A stretch of DNA of 36,892 nt from a bacterium (GTDB taxonomy: Bacteria; Myxococcota_A; Bradymonadia; REDH01). Position numbers and translations under genes: made by a program. How positions within the stretch are numbered: the stretch's first letter is position 1; the number at the start of each line of letters is the position of its first letter. Below, piece by piece: positions 1 to 8,790 of the stretch. The notes beneath the pieces were generated by a model. That model saw only the letters and a list, made by a program, of their open reading frames with translations. It ran no database searches and had not been told where the DNA came from. The stretch spans positions 1 to 36,892 of the forward strand of contig JAUICO010000043.1 of NCBI GenBank assembly GCA_030427825.1, written 5' to 3'.

Positions 1-2628
1 CTGCTTGAGGTCCTGTTGCCAATTACGGTCGCACAGCTTGAAACGGTGCAACAGCGTGAGGGGCAGATTGACTACTTTGACATGCTGCACCGAGTCCGTG
101 ACGCCATCGAGGGGCCTTCTGGAACTCGTCTACGCCGCACGCTGCGCCAGCGGTTCCGCTTCGTTCTGGTCGACGAGTTCCAGGACACCGACCCCATCCA
201 GTGGGGAATCTTCCGCGACGTGTTTGCTCAACGGGACGATGGCTCGCTCTATGTTGTCGGCGATCGAAAGCAGGCGATCTATGGATTCCGAGGCGCTGAC
301 TTCTCGACCTACGTCGAAGCGATCGAAACGCTCATCGATCGACACGCGGCGGCCAGAGTCGACCTCGATACAAACTTCCGCTCCACGCCGGCGCTCATCG
401 AAGCCTACAACGCGATCCTGGATCAGCAGGCAGAGCTACCCTTCTTCGGCGGCAGATTCGTACGCTACGACGTGCCGGTTAAGGCGCCTGACACCGCCGA
501 TTCCGTGCTCGACGATGAAGCTCCGATCACCATATTCTACGCGCCACCGATCGATGACGACGATAGTGAAGAGCGTAGGAAGATCGGCGAGCTTCGGCGG
601 GACCTTGGGCGCATGTACGCCAACGAGATGCGGGCGCTGGTCAGCGAAAACGGGCTCACCGTCTCAGAAGGTGGAGTCGCACGGCGCGCCACCTGGTCGG
701 ACATCATGGTGTTGTGCCCCACCCACTCCGATCTGTCTCAGTTGAGTGCCTGGCTCGATGAATCGGCGGTACCTTATGTACGACCGCGACGCGGAACCAT
801 ATTCGAGGGACTTGAGGCGCTGTGGCTCCGCGATCTTCTCGCCGCGATCGAGGCGCCGACCTCGCGTGGGCGACGACTGCTCGCGTGGATGACCCCATTC
901 TTCGGGGAACGACTCGATGACATCGACGCCCTTGCAGAGGTGGACACTAACGATCCGCGATGGTCGTTGCTCCTGCACTGGAGTCGCCTTGCCGCCGAGT
1001 CTCGCTGGCCCGAGCTCTTTGCCTCGCTGCTGAATGACAGCGGATACGTTGATCGTCAGGTTGTCCTGGCAAACACACAGTCGCTATCCGTAATGCGTGC
1101 CCTCTGCGATGTTCTTGTTACCGAGTCGTCGAAACGCGCGCTGACGATCGCCGACCTGCTTGAGGAGCTGGACCGCTGGATCGGAGGAACAGATACTCCC
1201 GCGGGCGCCACCATCGATGTGCCCAACGATGTCGACTCGAATGCCGTGCAGCTGATCACCGCACACAGCGCTAAGGGTCTCGAGGCGCCCGTCATCTTCA
1301 TTTACGGCGGCTTCGGAGGAAGGCGTGGCGGGCGCGGACTGCATCGGATTCGTTTGGATGAGGAACAGAAGAGAGTCGTGGTGCCCAGTGACCAGACTTC
1401 GGAGATTATCACCGAGGTGATTCGCCACGACGAAGAGCGAGCTCGCGAACGCCTTTGCTACGTGGCGATCACGCGCCCACGCCAACGCCTCTACCTCGTC
1501 GCCGCTGATCCCAATGCACTGGGCTCACGATCTCGAATCGACGGCACATACACGCCGCTGAATCAGCGCCTCGTTCAGATGATCGATGACGGGGACATTG
1601 CGAAGCGGCCGGATCTCTTTCGCGTCGTGGAGATTCGCGATGAGCTGCTGCCCTACAACAGCAACTCTGTGGACGTACGCAGCTGGGTGCCACGGCTGAA
1701 CCCGGCGCCCATGCCGGCCGTCAGGGCAGAGAGCCAATCCAGGGCGGCCGCATGTGCGTCTTTCCATTCCTACTCTTCGCTCAAGAAGCGTGTGCCGACG
1801 GAATCGCCGGAGGCCGTGCTGATCGAGCCGATCGATGAGAGGGAGGCTCGCGAAGATGACATCGACACGGGCAAACCCGACACAGGCGATTCCGGGGCCT
1901 CTGCTGCCACTGACGCGGTGACAGGCAGCCGCGCGTCGATTCCCGGCGGCCCCGAGATGGGCAACTGCCTTCACGATCTCATTGAGCACACAGACGCAAC
2001 GGCGCTTCTGAAAGCAAACAACGCGGCGGACTGGCTCGACAGTGGTGAAATCCGAAAGTGGGTGAACGAACGCCTGCGCTATTATGGTTTTCCGGAGGAC
2101 CTGGCCGACGAGATCGCCCCGATGGTCTTCGGTGCCCTGCGCAACCCCGTACCCTGCGGTCCCTGGCTTGCACCCACTCACCGCATCGAAGGTGGCTTCG
2201 CGACCGGCGAGATCTTCCCGGAGCTGGAGTTTGTCTTCCCCCTTGTCGACGTGTGGTCCAACGCTCACATCAAAGGCTTCGTCGATGTGTGCTACCGCAA
2301 CGGCGAGCGCTTCGGTTTCGCCGACTGGAAGAGCGACAGATTGCCGAGCTACTCTGAAAGCGACATGGAAGAGCACGTACTGCAGCGTTACGGGCTGCAA
2401 CGGAAGCTCTACACCCTCGCGATGTTGAGACTGCTCCGTATCGAAACAGATGCGGAGTACGAGGCCCGCTTCGACGGTTTTCAATATGTGTTTCTGCGCG
2501 GCCTCAACACCGAAGGGACCGGCGGAATGTATCATGACCGACCGGACTGGGATCTTGTGCGGAGTTGGCAGGAAGAGGTGCGGGGCTACTTCACTGCATC
2601 GCGTACCTCGGCCGAGGAGGCGCGATGA
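1..2628 (+). CDS. recB: RecB-type helicase-nuclease (exodeoxyribonuclease V beta), 5' truncated by window
   Basis: The frame is open at base 1, so the N-terminal part (Walker A and most of domain 1A) lies outside the window. About 875 residues are visible. UvrD/RecB superfamily 1 motifs appear in order: motif II VDEFQDTD (Asp58-Glu59), motif III VVGDRKQAIYGFRGAD, motif IV LDTNFRS, motif V ITAHSAKGLE and motif VI CYVAITRPRQRL. The C-terminus carries the RecB nuclease domain with His658 (LHDLIEH), Asp762 (GFVDV), Asp775 and Lys777 (DWKS), then the Tyr-Gly-Leu-Gln-x3-Leu-Tyr helix and FLRGLN. All metal-binding and catalytic residues of the RecB nuclease are present, so it should be an active ATP-driven 3'-5' helicase and nuclease for double-strand-break processing. 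recD overlaps its stop (ATGA). recC is expected upstream but is not seen. The identification as RecB rather than AddA rests on the recD partner. Confidence 0.95.
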   Translation: MLEVLLPITVAQLETVQQREGQIDYFDMLHRVRDAIEGPSGTRLRRTLRQRFRFVLVDEFQDTDPIQWGIFRDVFAQRDDGSLYVVGDRKQAIYGFRGADFSTYVEAIETLIDRHAAARVDLDTNFRSTPALIEAYNAILDQQAELPFFGGRFVRYDVPVKAPDTADSVLDDEAPITIFYAPPIDDDDSEERRKIGELRRDLGRMYANEMRALVSENGLTVSEGGVARRATWSDIMVLCPTHSDLSQLSAWLDESAVPYVRPRRGTIFEGLEALWLRDLLAAIEAPTSRGRRLLAWMTPFFGERLDDIDALAEVDTNDPRWSLLLHWSRLAAESRWPELFASLLNDSGYVDRQVVLANTQSLSVMRALCDVLVTESSKRALTIADLLEELDRWIGGTDTPAGATIDVPNDVDSNAVQLITAHSAKGLEAPVIFIYGGFGGRRGGRGLHRIRLDEEQKRVVVPSDQTSEIITEVIRHDEERARERLCYVAITRPRQRLYLVAADPNALGSRSRIDGTYTPLNQRLVQMIDDGDIAKRPDLFRVVEIRDELLPYNSNSVDVRSWVPRLNPAPMPAVRAESQSRAAACASFHSYSSLKKRVPTESPEAVLIEPIDEREAREDDIDTGKPDTGDSGASAATDAVTGSRASIPGGPEMGNCLHDLIEHTDATALLKANNAADWLDSGEIRKWVNERLRYYGFPEDLADEIAPMVFGALRNPVPCGPWLAPTHRIEGGFATGEIFPELEFVFPLVDVWSNAHIKGFVDVCYRNGERFGFADWKSDRLPSYSESDMEEHVLQRYGLQRKLYTLAMLRLLRIETDAEYEARFDGFQYVFLRGLNTEGTGGMYHDRPDWDLVRSWQEEVRGYFTASRTSAEEAR

Positions 2629-4475
2629 CACACACGCCTTCGAAGTGGAAACGACACATCGACGCGCTATCACCGCGAATCGGTAAACCGGGCAGAGAGT
2701 TTGCCGACGCCTTCCTCACGGACAACGACGACGACGACGCACTGACGGCTCTGCTGTTGGGCGCCGAGCTGGCGCTGCTGGACGGCGAAGCGGAAGGCGC
2801 GCTGCTCGACAGCCTCTTCTATCTCTCGGTGTCACTGTTTTACGCCGACATGCGCGGTTCCGGCCTGGTGCGGGTTACCGACATCGAACGGGATGTTCGT
2901 GCGCCGGGTGGCGAAGGTGTCGAGACCGTCCCGGCACATCTCGACAGTCCGGACTCCCTGGCACGCCGTTCGGCGCTGGTGGGCACGGAGCTTCGTGGCG
3001 CGACGCCGATTGTGACAGCGCCGGGAGGATACCAGCTGCAACGACGCGCGGAGAATCACGCGAACGTGCTCGCTCAGGTTCAGCGCATTCTCGACGGCAC
3101 GCAGGCGCCGGTCGCACCTGCGAAGTCGAGGGAGATCTCGTCCGGGCTCAGCGATGAACAGCGCGCGGCCGTGGGTACGAGCCTGCAGTCCAATCTGGCT
3201 CTGATTACCGGCGGGCCGGGCACGGGAAAGACCTTCGTCGCCGCGGCCGTGTTGCAGGCGCTGCTTGATGACGGATACCGGGCCGGCGAAATTGCCCTGT
3301 GTGCACCAACGGGCAAGGCTGCATATCGCCTGGCACAATCCCTGCGGGCCCAGGCATCAGACAGCGACGACGCTCTTCTGGAAATCGCAGCCGGCGCTCG
3401 GACGCTGCACCGTCTGCTCGGCTACAGCGCCGACGGAACTCGGCATCGGCACCACCGCAACAATCCAATCAGCGAGAAGGTGGTGCTGCTGGACGAAAGC
3501 TCGATGGTCTCGATGCGGCTGTTTCGCGAGCTGCTGAACGCGCTCCCCGAGGGCGTGCGCCTGATCATGTCCGGCGATCCTGACCAGCTGCCGCCGGTGG
3601 AGCCCGGCGGTGCTGTGTTCACGGATCTGATCGAGGCCGCAGAACGGGGCGCGCCGATCGCGCTCGCGAGGCTTACATATTCATTTCGTGTCGCCGAAGG
3701 CGCCGGCGGCGCCGGTGTGCTCTCGTTTGCCCGGTCCCTCATCGAGAAGTCTGACGCCACCAGACTGCAGATCCGCTCCTCGTTCGACGAGCTTTCCTTT
3801 GCCGGTACGGAGCAAATCAAGATCGACGGCCGGGCTGCGCAGGTGGAAGTGCTCGCGTGGATCGACGCGCAGATGCAGAGCTGTCCGGCGATGCAGGCCC
3901 TGCTCGAAGACAGGGGCTCCGCAGCCGCTGACACTATCGAGAGCGCGTTGCGCGAATCGGGTCAATTCCAGGTTCTGTGTGCATTTCGTCACGGCGCAGA
4001 CGGCAGCACCGGGATCAACGAGGCCAAACTGCGGGCAGGGACGTCGAGCTGGGAACCCGGCCTCGCGCTGCCGCCGGGAACACCGGTCATTGTCCGAAGC
4101 AACGACTATGACAGCATGCTCTTCAATGGCGACACCGGCGTCGTCGCGCGTAACGAGCGCGGCGGCCTCGCTGTGTACTTTGAAAGCGAGCGGGGAGTCC
4201 GTGGATTTCAGTGGGACGCGATCAGCACAAACATCGAGCCGGCGTGGGCGATTACGATCCACAAGTCGCAGGGTTCGGAATACGACCGTGTTTGTGTGAC
4301 GCTGGGCCGTCTGCGCGAGGGGTTTCACAATCAGCAGCTCGTCTACACCGCCGTCACACGGGCGAAAGAGGCTGTACTCCTGCTCTGTACCGACGAGACG
4401 CTGAGTTACGCTCGGGATCATTACACGCGCCTGCCTGCCGGGCTTGTGGACGACCTTCCGACCGACCGTCAGTGA
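2625..4475 (+). CDS. recD: RecD-type helicase (exodeoxyribonuclease V alpha)
   Basis: A 616-residue protein, close to the 608 residues of E. coli RecD. I chose the ATG at 2625 because it overlaps the recB stop as ATGA and follows a GAGGAGG ribosome site; an in-frame ATG at 2565 lies inside recB. Superfamily 1B motifs: Walker A GGPGTGKT (Lys202), motif Ia CAPTGKAAYRL, LHRLLG, Walker B LLDESSMV (Asp290-Glu291), motif III SGDPDQLPPVEPGG, motif IV LTYSFR, motif V IHKSQGSEYD and motif VI YTAVTRAK. The N-terminal 150 residues match the RecD N-terminal domain that packs on RecC. It is the 5'-3' motor of RecBCD and is translationally coupled to recB. Its last 7 bases overlap the 3' end of the convergent lhr gene. 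Confidence 0.95.
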   Translation: MTHTPSKWKRHIDALSPRIGKPGREFADAFLTDNDDDDALTALLLGAELALLDGEAEGALLDSLFYLSVSLFYADMRGSGLVRVTDIERDVRAPGGEGVETVPAHLDSPDSLARRSALVGTELRGATPIVTAPGGYQLQRRAENHANVLAQVQRILDGTQAPVAPAKSREISSGLSDEQRAAVGTSLQSNLALITGGPGTGKTFVAAAVLQALLDDGYRAGEIALCAPTGKAAYRLAQSLRAQASDSDDALLEIAAGARTLHRLLGYSADGTRHRHHRNNPISEKVVLLDESSMVSMRLFRELLNALPEGVRLIMSGDPDQLPPVEPGGAVFTDLIEAAERGAPIALARLTYSFRVAEGAGGAGVLSFARSLIEKSDATRLQIRSSFDELSFAGTEQIKIDGRAAQVEVLAWIDAQMQSCPAMQALLEDRGSAAADTIESALRESGQFQVLCAFRHGADGSTGINEAKLRAGTSSWEPGLALPPGTPVIVRSNDYDSMLFNGDTGVVARNERGGLAVYFESERGVRGFQWDAISTNIEPAWAITIHKSQGSEYDRVCVTLGRLREGFHNQQLVYTAVTRAKEAVLLLCTDETLSYARDHYTRLPAGLVDDLPTDRQ

Positions 4476-7400
4476 ATTCTGCCAAGGTAGGAGCGAACGG
4501 AGCGGGGAATGTCGCGGCTTACGACCGCTTCGCTGAGCTTCCAACGTTCGTCGGGCGCAACGTCACCGTAGAGAAGTATCTCGCCGGCGACTCGCGCCGC
4601 AACCGGAACGCCATTCCGCATCAACACTCTGTTCGCGCTCCGCGCCGGCACCCGTTCGCCGGCGAGAATGCGTCCCGTCAGGTTCAGTGGGTCCGCAGCC
4701 GAGATCGACGCCTGCTGGTTCAGCACGTTCTCGGCGCGGCAGTGACGGAGCGCAGCGACAGCGTCCGGCAACGCAAACTGCTCACCGGCGATGCCTTCGA
4801 CAAAGCGCCCGCCACGCACCTCGCCTCGGTCTTCGAGGCGCCGTAGCGCGCGGAATATCAACCGCCACGGTGGCAGGTTGGCGTCGCCGGCAGCGAGGGG
4901 TCGAAACAACACACCCCACCGCTGCAGCAGCGCGCGAGCAATGGCTTCAACGCGGGCGTCGTCTGCGGCAGTCGAGGCATGTATCAGCGACCATCGCCCC
5001 GCCGCCTCCATGGGATCAATCGAGTTGCGATGCCCTCGCGCTGTTCGCATCGACCGCCCAATGAGCGCACGCAGGCCTGCGAAGCCATCACTCGAAACAA
5101 CCCCACGCGCTGCCAGCTCTGCAAGTCCATCCTCGACCTGTGAGCGCAGCCCCCCGGCGGCGCGTACAAGATCGGGAAAGAAGAGCGCACCGCAAGCGCG
5201 CAGCGCAGCGAACACCCGACGTGCGTCGTGGCTGAGCTCGTCTTCAACAACTTCGTGACTGCCGCGCCACAGGTCGAGGGAGGCTCTGGGAAGTAGTGCG
5301 ATCGGGGTAGACCGAATCGGCATCGCTGACTTCACCCCCGCCGCCGGGGGCGAAAGGCGCAACCAAACAAGCGCGCCCGAATGGCACAGTGCGTCCAACC
5401 AGGAGCTGTCGTAGTTGTGCATGCGCGTCGGGATGATCTCGGACTCCCAGGCGCCCGCCGGCGCCTCGACACCCTGCAGCTGCGTGAGAATCCTCCGCAG
5501 AGCTTCCGGGCCCTCGGCGCGATCATCGGTGTCGACGCCCTGCCATCGCAGCGCAAAGCGCATCCACTGTGCCACGGGAACAGCGGCGATTCGCTCGCGG
5601 AGGCTGCTGATGGAGTAGCGGTGTATTCGAGCCAGCAGAGCCCGCTCGCACCACTGATCCACGTCGACCCCGGCTTCGTAGCGTCCTCGAAAAACGTATC
5701 CCTCATTCTCAAGCTGCAGGAGCGCGCGGTCGACCCACTCTTCGCCAATTTCCATCGGTGCACACAGCTGCCGCGGCGTCACGATGGGAAGAATCGAGAG
5801 GCGGGCACGCATGACTTCAACAAGCGCCTCCGCTGCGGCATCCTCAAGTTCCGTGCTGCCGCCGCCGTCGCGGCTCGCCGCCCATCCCCGCAGGACGCGT
5901 TCGAGCTGCGGGCGAAGCTCTTCGGCGCACACCAGGGGCTCGGCGCCGTCCAATTCAGCGACCCGACCCGTTGCGGACAGGGACGCGAGCAGCCCGTCGC
6001 ATCTCTCACTCACACGCAACAGCTCGCGGCGCGTAAGAAAGCCGGCGACCATCAGGGCGTCGTGCAGCTCATCGGCGTCGCGCGCGTCCGGGAAGGCTTC
6101 TGCGCGCACCGCCTCGATCGCCTGCGGCTCAAATGTGGCCAGCTCGGCGGCGAGAGCCGGGTCCATCCAGCGTCGATTTCGTACGGCGTTTGTACGGCGC
6201 TCCTCGAGGGGTGCGTCGTCGAGGAAGGCGTAGGGGCGCGCGTTGAGAATCTCGGCGGCAAAGGGCGAGGGCTCGCGCAGGTCACGAACGATAGTGCGGA
6301 GGTCACCCTGTTCAAGTCGCAGTAGAATCTGTTCCAGACCGTCGATATCCATCGCCTCGGTCAGACAGTCCTCAATGGTCTGTGTCACGAGGGGATGATC
6401 CGGAATCTCGCGGGGGCCGGTGATGTTGTCCTGGCACGCGATCTGGTCGGGGAAAGCGACCGAGATCAGGTCTTCGGCCTGCATTCGGATGAGGTTTGCG
6501 GGCACGCGCTTTCCGTTTCGGTTGCGCGCGATTGCCAGAGATCGAGTTGCGTTCCACCGCCAGCGTGTTTGGAACATGGGCGAGTCCAACATCGCCTGAA
6601 TCAGCGTCTCACGCACGGAGCGGCTGCTGAGATAGGAAAACACCTCTTCCAGTGGAAAGCTGTGTGTTTCTCCGAGCGACAGAACAATCGCGTCCTCGTT
6701 TGCAGCCGCCTGGAGTTCAAAGTTGAAGCGCTTGCAGAACTTCTTCCGCAGCGCCAGACCCCAGGCGCGGTTGATGCGCGATCCGAAAACGGAGTGCAGC
6801 ACAAGCTGCATGCCGCCGCTCTCGTCAAAGAAGCGTTCCAGAATCACGGTGTCGCGATCCGGCGCCGCCGTAAGGGCCAGGCTGCCTGCATCAACGTACT
6901 CCGCCGCCTGCTCTGCCGCGGCGGGTTCGAGCCCTGCGTCCTGCAATTCTGCTGAGATTGCGGCGTAGCGCGCGGCTTCGCCGGGTGCCTCGCCGGAGGC
7001 CTCGCACGCGGCAGCGACGTGATTCCGAAAGTCGGCGACGGCCTGAGAGAGTTCACGTGTGCGAGACGGCGCCTCGCCAAGCCAGAAGGGTAGATTCGGT
7101 GGAAGGCCGGCGGCCGATTCAACGCGGACCCTGCCACCTTCGACGCGGAGTATGCGCCAGGATGTGTTGCCGAGCTGAAAGATGTCCCCCGCCATGCTCT
7201 CGACGGCGAAGTCTTCATTCAGTGACCCGATGCGCAGTCCGGTCGGCTCCAACACGACGTCGTAGTCCGCGTTGTCAGGGATGGCGCCGCCACCCAGAAT
7301 GGCTCGCATCCTCGCACCGCGCCGGCCCCGTACGGTGTGGTTGATTCGGTCGAGGTGAATGAGCGCTCCACGTCGTCCACGGGATGTAGCGAAGCCGTCG

Positions 7401-8770
7401 GCGAGCATCGTCAGCACGTCGTCAAAGCTGCCCCGTGTCAACGACCGGTAGGGCATCGCGCGGGTGACGCATTCAAAGAGCTCGTCGACCGGAATCTTCT
7501 CGTCGGCGCACTCTGCCACAATCTGCTGGGCCAGAATATCCAGGGGAGTCTGCGGCACCTCGAGCAGATCCAACTCGCCGCTGCGGGCCGCGACAAGCAG
7601 CGCTGACGACTCGATGAGCTCGTCTCTACTTGTCGGGAAGATCCTGGCTTTGGGAACACCGCCCACTGTGTGGTTTGCGCGACCTGCGCGCTGCATGAAA
7701 GAAGATATGGACCGGTTCGACCCAATCTGCACGACCAGGTCCACGCTCCCGATATCGATGCCGAGCTCCAGAGAGGCTGTCGCTACCAGAGCGCGAAGCT
7801 CGCCATTCTTCAGCGCCTGCTCTGCGCGTAGCCGGCGCTCCTTCGACAGGCTGCCGTGATGCGGCATCACCAGCTCTTCGCCAACCCGTTCGCTCAGCCA
7901 CGCGGCGATGCGTTCAGAGAGGCGTCGCGTGTTAACAAACACGAGCGTGGTCTCATGCGTGCTGATCAACTCCGCGAGGCGGTCGCACACTTCATCCCAC
8001 ACATCGAGTGACATCACCGCGCTCAGGGGAGACGCGGGCACGCAAACAGCGAGGTCCAGGTCGCGTTTAAGACCGGTGTCGACGATGCGGACATCGGTGT
8101 TTTGTTCACCGACCAGAAAATCAGCGACGGTCGCGATAGGGTTCTGCGTCGCCGACAATCCGACTCGCGTCGGCGGTCGCTCGCAGACGCGGGATAATCG
8201 TTCGAGGCTGAGCGCGAGGTGTGCGCCTCTCCGCTGCTCGATCACGGCGTGAATCTCATCCACGATTACAGTCGTCGTGGTGGAGAGCATCTTCCGCCCG
8301 CTCGCCGAGGTCAGCAGGATGTATAGAGACTCCGGGGTCGTCACGAGGATGTGTGGTGGTCGCCGTCGCATCGCGGCGCGTACCCGCTGGGGGGTGTCTC
8401 CGGTACGAACTTCGGCCCGAATGGTAGTGGCGTCGGCGCCCATCTCGGCGAGGCGCCGGGTGATGCTCTGCAGGGGCTCTCTGAGGTTCTTTTCGATATC
8501 GTTCGACAGCGCTTTCAACGGCGACACGTAGACGACCCGGGTCTCGTTCGGCAGCTCGCCCTGCTCTGCTTCGACCGCCAGCTCATTGATGGCAGCAAGG
8601 AACGCGGCGAGAGTCTTTCCGGAGCCGGTCGGCGCCGCGATCAGCGTATGCACACCGCTGCCGATCGCCGGCCACGCTTCATGCTGGGCCGCCGTCGGGC
8701 TCCCGAATCGTTCGCCGAACCAGGCCGCGACCGCGGGATGAAAACCATATGGGGCGAGATCAGCGTGCAT
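4469..8770 (-). CDS. lhr: Lhr-type large ATP-dependent helicase
   Basis: A 1433-residue superfamily 2 helicase of the long Lhr form, with the Lhr core plus the large C-terminal domain (E. coli Lhr is 1538 aa). Core motifs: Q motif around FGSPTAAQ, Walker A GSGKT (49-53), Ia VSPLKALSND, Ib TTPESL, II DEIH (171-174), III LSATQNP (205-211), IV LVFVNTRR, V ATASLELGIDIG and VI QRAGRANH (360-367). The DEAD-associated and Lhr winged-helix domains follow, and a long arginine- and alanine-rich tail runs to 1433. Family members are ATP-driven 3'-5' single-stranded-DNA translocases linked to DNA repair. It is downstream of the DUF2330 gene on the same strand with a 20-base gap and no clear Shine-Dalgarno. 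An inverted repeat covers its start codon. It converges on recD with a 7-base overlap. Confidence 0.93.
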   Translation of the reverse strand: MHADLAPYGFHPAVAAWFGERFGSPTAAQHEAWPAIGSGVHTLIAAPTGSGKTLAAFLAAINELAVEAEQGELPNETRVVYVSPLKALSNDIEKNLREPLQSITRRLAEMGADATTIRAEVRTGDTPQRVRAAMRRRPPHILVTTPESLYILLTSASGRKMLSTTTTVIVDEIHAVIEQRRGAHLALSLERLSRVCERPPTRVGLSATQNPIATVADFLVGEQNTDVRIVDTGLKRDLDLAVCVPASPLSAVMSLDVWDEVCDRLAELISTHETTLVFVNTRRLSERIAAWLSERVGEELVMPHHGSLSKERRLRAEQALKNGELRALVATASLELGIDIGSVDLVVQIGSNRSISSFMQRAGRANHTVGGVPKARIFPTSRDELIESSALLVAARSGELDLLEVPQTPLDILAQQIVAECADEKIPVDELFECVTRAMPYRSLTRGSFDDVLTMLADGFATSRGRRGALIHLDRINHTVRGRRGARMRAILGGGAIPDNADYDVVLEPTGLRIGSLNEDFAVESMAGDIFQLGNTSWRILRVEGGRVRVESAAGLPPNLPFWLGEAPSRTRELSQAVADFRNHVAAACEASGEAPGEAARYAAISAELQDAGLEPAAAEQAAEYVDAGSLALTAAPDRDTVILERFFDESGGMQLVLHSVFGSRINRAWGLALRKKFCKRFNFELQAAANEDAIVLSLGETHSFPLEEVFSYLSSRSVRETLIQAMLDSPMFQTRWRWNATRSLAIARNRNGKRVPANLIRMQAEDLISVAFPDQIACQDNITGPREIPDHPLVTQTIEDCLTEAMDIDGLEQILLRLEQGDLRTIVRDLREPSPFAAEILNARPYAFLDDAPLEERRTNAVRNRRWMDPALAAELATFEPQAIEAVRAEAFPDARDADELHDALMVAGFLTRRELLRVSERCDGLLASLSATGRVAELDGAEPLVCAEELRPQLERVLRGWAASRDGGGSTELEDAAAEALVEVMRARLSILPIVTPRQLCAPMEIGEEWVDRALLQLENEGYVFRGRYEAGVDVDQWCERALLARIHRYSISSLRERIAAVPVAQWMRFALRWQGVDTDDRAEGPEALRRILTQLQGVEAPAGAWESEIIPTRMHNYDSSWLDALCHSGALVWLRLSPPAAGVKSAMPIRSTPIALLPRASLDLWRGSHEVVEDELSHDARRVFAALRACGALFFPDLVRAAGGLRSQVEDGLAELAARGVVSSDGFAGLRALIGRSMRTARGHRNSIDPMEAAGRWSLIHASTAADDARVEAIARALLQRWGVLFRPLAAGDANLPPWRLIFRALRRLEDRGEVRGGRFVEGIAGEQFALPDAVAALRHCRAENVLNQQASISAADPLNLTGRILAGERVPARSANRVLMRNGVPVAARVAGEILLYGDVAPDERWKLSEAVVSRDIPRSVRSYLGRIH

Positions 8771-8781
8771 CGCTGCACGCT
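8762..8781. promoter_or_regulatory. Perfect 8-bp inverted repeat over the lhr start codon
   Basis: AGCGTGCA (8762-8769) and TGCACGCT (8774-8781) are perfect inverted repeats separated by TCGC. In the lhr transcript they would form a GC-rich hairpin with part of the ATG (8770-8768) in the loop and stem. It also lies in the 20-base gap after the DUF2330 stop. It could mask translation start, or it could be chance. No U-tract follows, so it is not a classical terminator. Confidence 0.35.
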
Positions 8782-8790
8782 AACGCTGCC

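Noticed and set aside
1525..2673. A 382-codon minus-strand frame opposite the 3' part of recB.
   Set aside because: It lies antisense to the intact RecB nuclease domain and shows no protein motifs.
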